Of a stretch of 64,000 bases of DNA, positions 61,159-64,000 are shown one piece after another. Positions within the stretch are counted from its first letter, which is position 1. The number at the start of each line of letters is the position of its first letter. Under the pieces are notes generated by a model that searched no databases, was not told the origin of the DNA, and saw nothing but the letters and a program-made list of their open reading frames with translations. Source of the stretch: Humitalea sp050632385 (lineage in GTDB: Bacteria; Pseudomonadota; Alphaproteobacteria; Acetobacterales; Acetobacteraceae); NCBI RefSeq assembly GCF_050632385.1, contig NZ_CP192599.1, forward strand, positions 4,464,001-4,528,000, in the 5' to 3' direction. The position numbers and the translations under genes were made by a program.

Positions 61159-62635
61159 CGTACAGGGTCTCGACGGTGATGGTGGTCAGGCCGGCTTCGG
61201 CCGCGAAACTCTCCGTGTTGCGGCGAGCCTTGCCGCGCACGAAGAACGGGATTTTGCGCAGTTCCTTTTCGGCATCGGGTGCCCAGCCAAGCTGTTCGAC
61301 CTTCGCCACAACGGCGGCTGCAGCACCGAGATGCGACGCGCCGGCATCGTCGTGGAACTCGAAATCGTCGCGGAACATATGTAGTAGATGTTCCTCGAGC
61401 CCCATCATCAGCGGGTGCACCCAAGTGTCGAACAGAACATTCGCACCCTCGAAGCCCATCTGCGGCGAATGGCGCGCCGGGAAATCCTGCACATGCACCG
61501 GTGCGGAGATCACCGCGCAGGGAATGCCGAGCTTCTTGGCGATATGCCGCTCCATCTGCGTGCCCAGAACCAGTTCCGGCTGCGCGGCGGCGATCGCGGC
61601 TTCGACCGCGAGGTAGTCGTCGCTAACCAGAGCTTCCAGCCCGTAGCCGCGCGCCGCCTCGCGCACCTCGCGCGCCTGTTCGCGACTGTAGGTGCCAAGG
61701 CCCACCACCTCGAAGGCCAGTTCCCGTGCCGCGACCCGCGCCGCGGCGATGGCATGCGTCGCGTCACCGAAGATGAAAACGCGCTTACCGGTCAGGTAGT
61801 TCGAATCCACCGAGCGCGAATACCAGGGCAGGCGCGACGTCTCCTCCGCCAAGATCGCCGTCGTGTCGATGCCGGCCAGGGCGCCGACCTCGGCGATGAA
61901 GTCCTGCGTGGCACCGACGCCGATCGGCACGACCCTGGTGCGCGGCTGACCGAAACTGCGTTCCAGCCACGCGGCCGCCTGGTCGGCGATCTCGGGATAA
62001 AGCACGACATTGAAGTCGGCTTCACCAAGCCGCGCCAGATCGGCCGGCGTGGCGCCGAGCGGGGCAACGACATGCACCACGACGCCGATCCGCTCCAGCA
62101 GGGCGCGGATCTCGACCAGGTCATCACGATGGCGGAAGCCGAGCGCGGTTGGGCCGAGGATGTTGCAGCGCGGGCGCTCTGCCGCCTTGCGAGGCGTGGT
62201 GGCGAAGGCGCGCACCAGGCGATACAGCGTCTCCGCCGCGCCCCAGTTCTCCTTGCGCTGGTAGGAAGGAAGGTCGATCGGCACCACCGGCACCGGTAGG
62301 CCGAGCGTGCGTGCGAGCCCGCCGGGATCGTCCTGGATCAGTTCGGCGGTGCAGGATGCGCCGACCAGCATCGCCTGCGGGCGGAAGCGCTCGAAGGCCT
62401 CGCGCACAGCAGCCTTCAACAGCTCTGCCGTGTCACCGCCCAGGTCGCGGGCCTGGAAGGTGGTGTAGGTGATAGGCGGCCGCTTGGCTCGCCGCTCGAT
62501 CATGGTGAAGAGCAGATCGGCATAGGTATCGCCTTGCGGCGCATGCAGGACGTAGTGCAGCCCTTCCATCGCAGTGGCGACGCGCATCGCCCCCACATGC
62601 GGCGGCCCCTCATAGGTCCAGACCGCGAGCTGCAT
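61133..62635 (-). CDS. bchB: BchB, light-independent protochlorophyllide reductase subunit B
   Basis: 500 residues. MQLAVWTYEGPPHVGAMRVAT start and Asp36 (HAPQGDTYADLLF), the unusual aspartate ligand of the NB-cluster. AMLVGASCTAELIQDDPGGL gives a cluster cysteine, and the C-terminal domain has ESFAAEAGLTTITVETLYDAK. ATG at 62635, 4 bp after bchN. Confidence 0.96.
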   Translation of the reverse strand: MQLAVWTYEGPPHVGAMRVATAMEGLHYVLHAPQGDTYADLLFTMIERRAKRPPITYTTFQARDLGGDTAELLKAAVREAFERFRPQAMLVGASCTAELIQDDPGGLARTLGLPVPVVPIDLPSYQRKENWGAAETLYRLVRAFATTPRKAAERPRCNILGPTALGFRHRDDLVEIRALLERIGVVVHVVAPLGATPADLARLGEADFNVVLYPEIADQAAAWLERSFGQPRTRVVPIGVGATQDFIAEVGALAGIDTTAILAEETSRLPWYSRSVDSNYLTGKRVFIFGDATHAIAAARVAARELAFEVVGLGTYSREQAREVREAARGYGLEALVSDDYLAVEAAIAAAQPELVLGTQMERHIAKKLGIPCAVISAPVHVQDFPARHSPQMGFEGANVLFDTWVHPLMMGLEEHLLHMFRDDFEFHDDAGASHLGAAAAVVAKVEQLGWAPDAEKELRKIPFFVRGKARRNTESFAAEAGLTTITVETLYDAKAHFSR

Positions 62636-62639
62636 GGCG

Positions 62640-63929
62640 CTACACCTCAAGCCGCGCGCGACGCGCGAGCGGGCGAACGAAGAGTTCGGCGAGATCGCCC
62701 GCCTGCTCGTATCCCTGAATGGGCGAGAAGACGAGTTCGATCGACCATTTGGTCGCCAGCCCCTCAGCCTCCAGCGGATTGGCGAGGCCAAGACCGCACA
62801 CGGTCAGGTCCGGCCGTGCCGCACGGAAGCGGTCGAGTTGCCTGTCGACATCCTGCCCTTCGCTGATCAGTACGCCGGGCGGCAGCAGCGCCAACTCCGG
62901 CGCCATGTGCTCGCGATGCAGATAGGGTGTGCCGATCTCGACCAGCAGCATGCCGAGTTCACGCGAAAGAAAGCGCGCGAGCGGTATCTCAAGCTGCGAG
63001 TCGGGGAGGAAGCCGACCCTTAGGCCCGACAACCGCTCGCGCCGGTGAGACACGGCGCGCCGGGCGCGCTGCTCACCGAAGGCGGTAGCCTCATGGAACG
63101 CGCGGGGAGTGACGCCCCATGCTTCGGCCACCGCACGAAGCCAGCGTGTGGTACCCTCGGCGCCAAGCGGAAACGGCGCCGCGATGCGATGCGCGCCTCT
63201 GTCGTTCAGCGCGCGGGCCGTTTCGGCAATGAAAGGCTGGCCCAAGATGTATCGCGTGCCGGCACCGACCGCCGGAAGATCGGCGGCGCGGCGCGGCGGC
63301 AGGAAATGGACCGGGCCGACGCCCATGCTCGCGAAGATGCGCCGGAACTGGTCCTCGACCACCTCGGCCAATGCGCCCACGACGAGAAGCGAGCGAGCCG
63401 CGTCGGGCGCCGCCGGCATCTCCGGCACCAGCGCCGCGAGACAGGCATCCTCGCCCTGGGTGAAGGTCGTCTCGATCCCGCTGCCCGAATAGTGCAGCAC
63501 ACGCACTTCCGGCAGGAAGCGACGCGACAGGCGTCGTGCGGCTTGGCCGAGGTCGAGCTTAATGACCTCAGACGGGCATGACCCCACCAGGAACAGCAGC
63601 TTGATGTCCGGCCGCCGCGCGAGCAACGAGTCGACGATCCCTTCCAACCCTTCATTGGCATCGCCAAGGCCGGCGAGGTCGCGTTCCTCGATGATCGCCG
63701 TGGCGAAGCGCGGCTCGGCGAAGATCATCACGCCAGCGGCGGATTGCAGCAGATGCGCACAGGTGCGGCTGCCGACCACGAGGAAAAAGGCGTCCTGGAT
63801 CTTGCGATGCAGCCAGATGATTCCGGTCAGGCCGCAGAACACTTCGCGCTGGCCGCGCTCCCGCAGGATTGCTGGTTCGCCGCAACCCGCGGCTTTGTCA
63901 GTCGCGGGCGATGCGGCGACGAGGGTCAT
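62640..63929 (-). CDS. bchN: BchN, light-independent protochlorophyllide reductase subunit N
   Basis: 429 residues. Expected NB-cluster cysteines at about 32 (EVFCGLTGIIWLHRKIQDAF), 57 (GSRTCAHLLQ) and 118 (FLVGSCPSEVIKLDL). Also HYSGSGIETTFTQGEDACLAAL. Catalytic partner of BchB; the dark-operative enzyme is oxygen-sensitive. ATG overlaps the upstream bchF stop. Confidence 0.97.
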   Translation of the reverse strand: MTLVAASPATDKAAGCGEPAILRERGQREVFCGLTGIIWLHRKIQDAFFLVVGSRTCAHLLQSAAGVMIFAEPRFATAIIEERDLAGLGDANEGLEGIVDSLLARRPDIKLLFLVGSCPSEVIKLDLGQAARRLSRRFLPEVRVLHYSGSGIETTFTQGEDACLAALVPEMPAAPDAARSLLVVGALAEVVEDQFRRIFASMGVGPVHFLPPRRAADLPAVGAGTRYILGQPFIAETARALNDRGAHRIAAPFPLGAEGTTRWLRAVAEAWGVTPRAFHEATAFGEQRARRAVSHRRERLSGLRVGFLPDSQLEIPLARFLSRELGMLLVEIGTPYLHREHMAPELALLPPGVLISEGQDVDRQLDRFRAARPDLTVCGLGLANPLEAEGLATKWSIELVFSPIQGYEQAGDLAELFVRPLARRARLEV

Positions 63930-64000
63930 GACGTCAGCCCGCCGGGTGCAAACTGGCGCGGTTCAGCGCGCCGCGCGGCGCGCAGCTTCAGCAGGAACTG
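63926..64000 (-). CDS. bchF: BchF C-terminus (2-vinyl bacteriochlorophyllide hydratase), cut by window edge
   Basis: Only the last 24 residues are present: QFLLKLRAARRAEPRQFAPG and a short end, read into the stop that overlaps the bchN ATG. The tail QFLLKLRAARR resembles BchF ends, and bchF precedes bchN in most purple bacteria. The identification rests mainly on position. Confidence 0.6.
   Translation of the reverse strand, partial: QFLLKLRAARRAEPRQFAPGGLTS

Overview
This window is high-GC DNA of an alphaproteobacterium that makes bacteriochlorophyll a with oxygen present, probably an aerobic anoxygenic phototroph related to Acetobacteraceae (Roseomonas/Acidiphilium-like). The evidence is a complete-looking photosynthesis gene cluster (PGC) carrying type-II reaction-centre genes (pufLM, puhA), a tetraheme pufC, spirilloxanthin-type crt genes and the oxygen-dependent cyclase acsF. 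The family assignment is inference from gene content and base composition only. I see no rRNA, tRNA, CRISPR array or insertion sequence, and no gene-free stretch of 300 bases; the longest gaps are about 100-200 bases.

Region 1 (1-4198, minus strand): a tightly overlapping queuosine operon, queA-tgt-queF-queG-queC, with queC cut by the left edge. Region 2 (4250-18700): accessory metabolism. It has a secreted metallophosphoesterase; a coupled hydantoinase/oxoprolinase pair (hyuA-hyuB) followed by a 3-hydroxyacyl-CoA-dehydrogenase-like protein and an SDR, closed by a perfect 16-bp inverted repeat; then RidA, an M20 N-carbamoyl/allantoate-type amidohydrolase, DoxX, a VOC protein, allophanate hydrolase, a D-2-hydroxyacid dehydrogenase, a thioesterase and two solute-binding proteins. 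Region 3 (18773-25348, plus strand): the minCDE division-site system, pobA, a secreted alpha/beta hydrolase and an orphan peptide/nickel-type ABC binding protein.

Region 4 (25390-64000): the PGC, nearly all on the minus strand. In transcription order from the right edge it reads bchF(partial)-N-B-H-L-M-lhaA-puhA-puhB-puhC-orf106-acsF-puhE-hemA-bchI-bchD-bchO-crtI-crtB-orf43. From 64000 down to 42727 the largest gap between genes is about 16 bp. A divergent plus-strand pair, crtD-crtC, lies between this unit and the second minus-strand unit crtE-crtF-bchC-bchX-bchY-bchZ-pufB-pufA-pufL-pufM-pufC. The cluster ends in a regulatory operon ppsR-bphP-bphO: a PpsR/CrtJ repressor, a bacteriophytochrome without a kinase domain, and a heme oxygenase to make biliverdin.

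How it works together: hemA makes 5-aminolevulinate; BchHDI (with BchO nearby), BchM, AcsF, BchLNB, BchF, BchXYZ and BchC build bacteriochlorophyllide; CrtEBICDF build acyclic methoxylated carotenoids; PufBALMC, PuhA and the assembly factors LhaA and PuhBCE make the RC-LH1 complex. Two promoters (bchC, and crtE/crtD) each carry two PpsR-type palindromes exactly 8 bp apart, so the repressor encoded at one end probably controls the cluster, tuned by far-red light through BphP. Main oddities: PpsR has only one cysteine; PufC lacks the lipidation cysteine; crtC has no usable start codon where its conserved N-terminus begins; and a 43-codon membrane ORF is packed between crtC and crtB.
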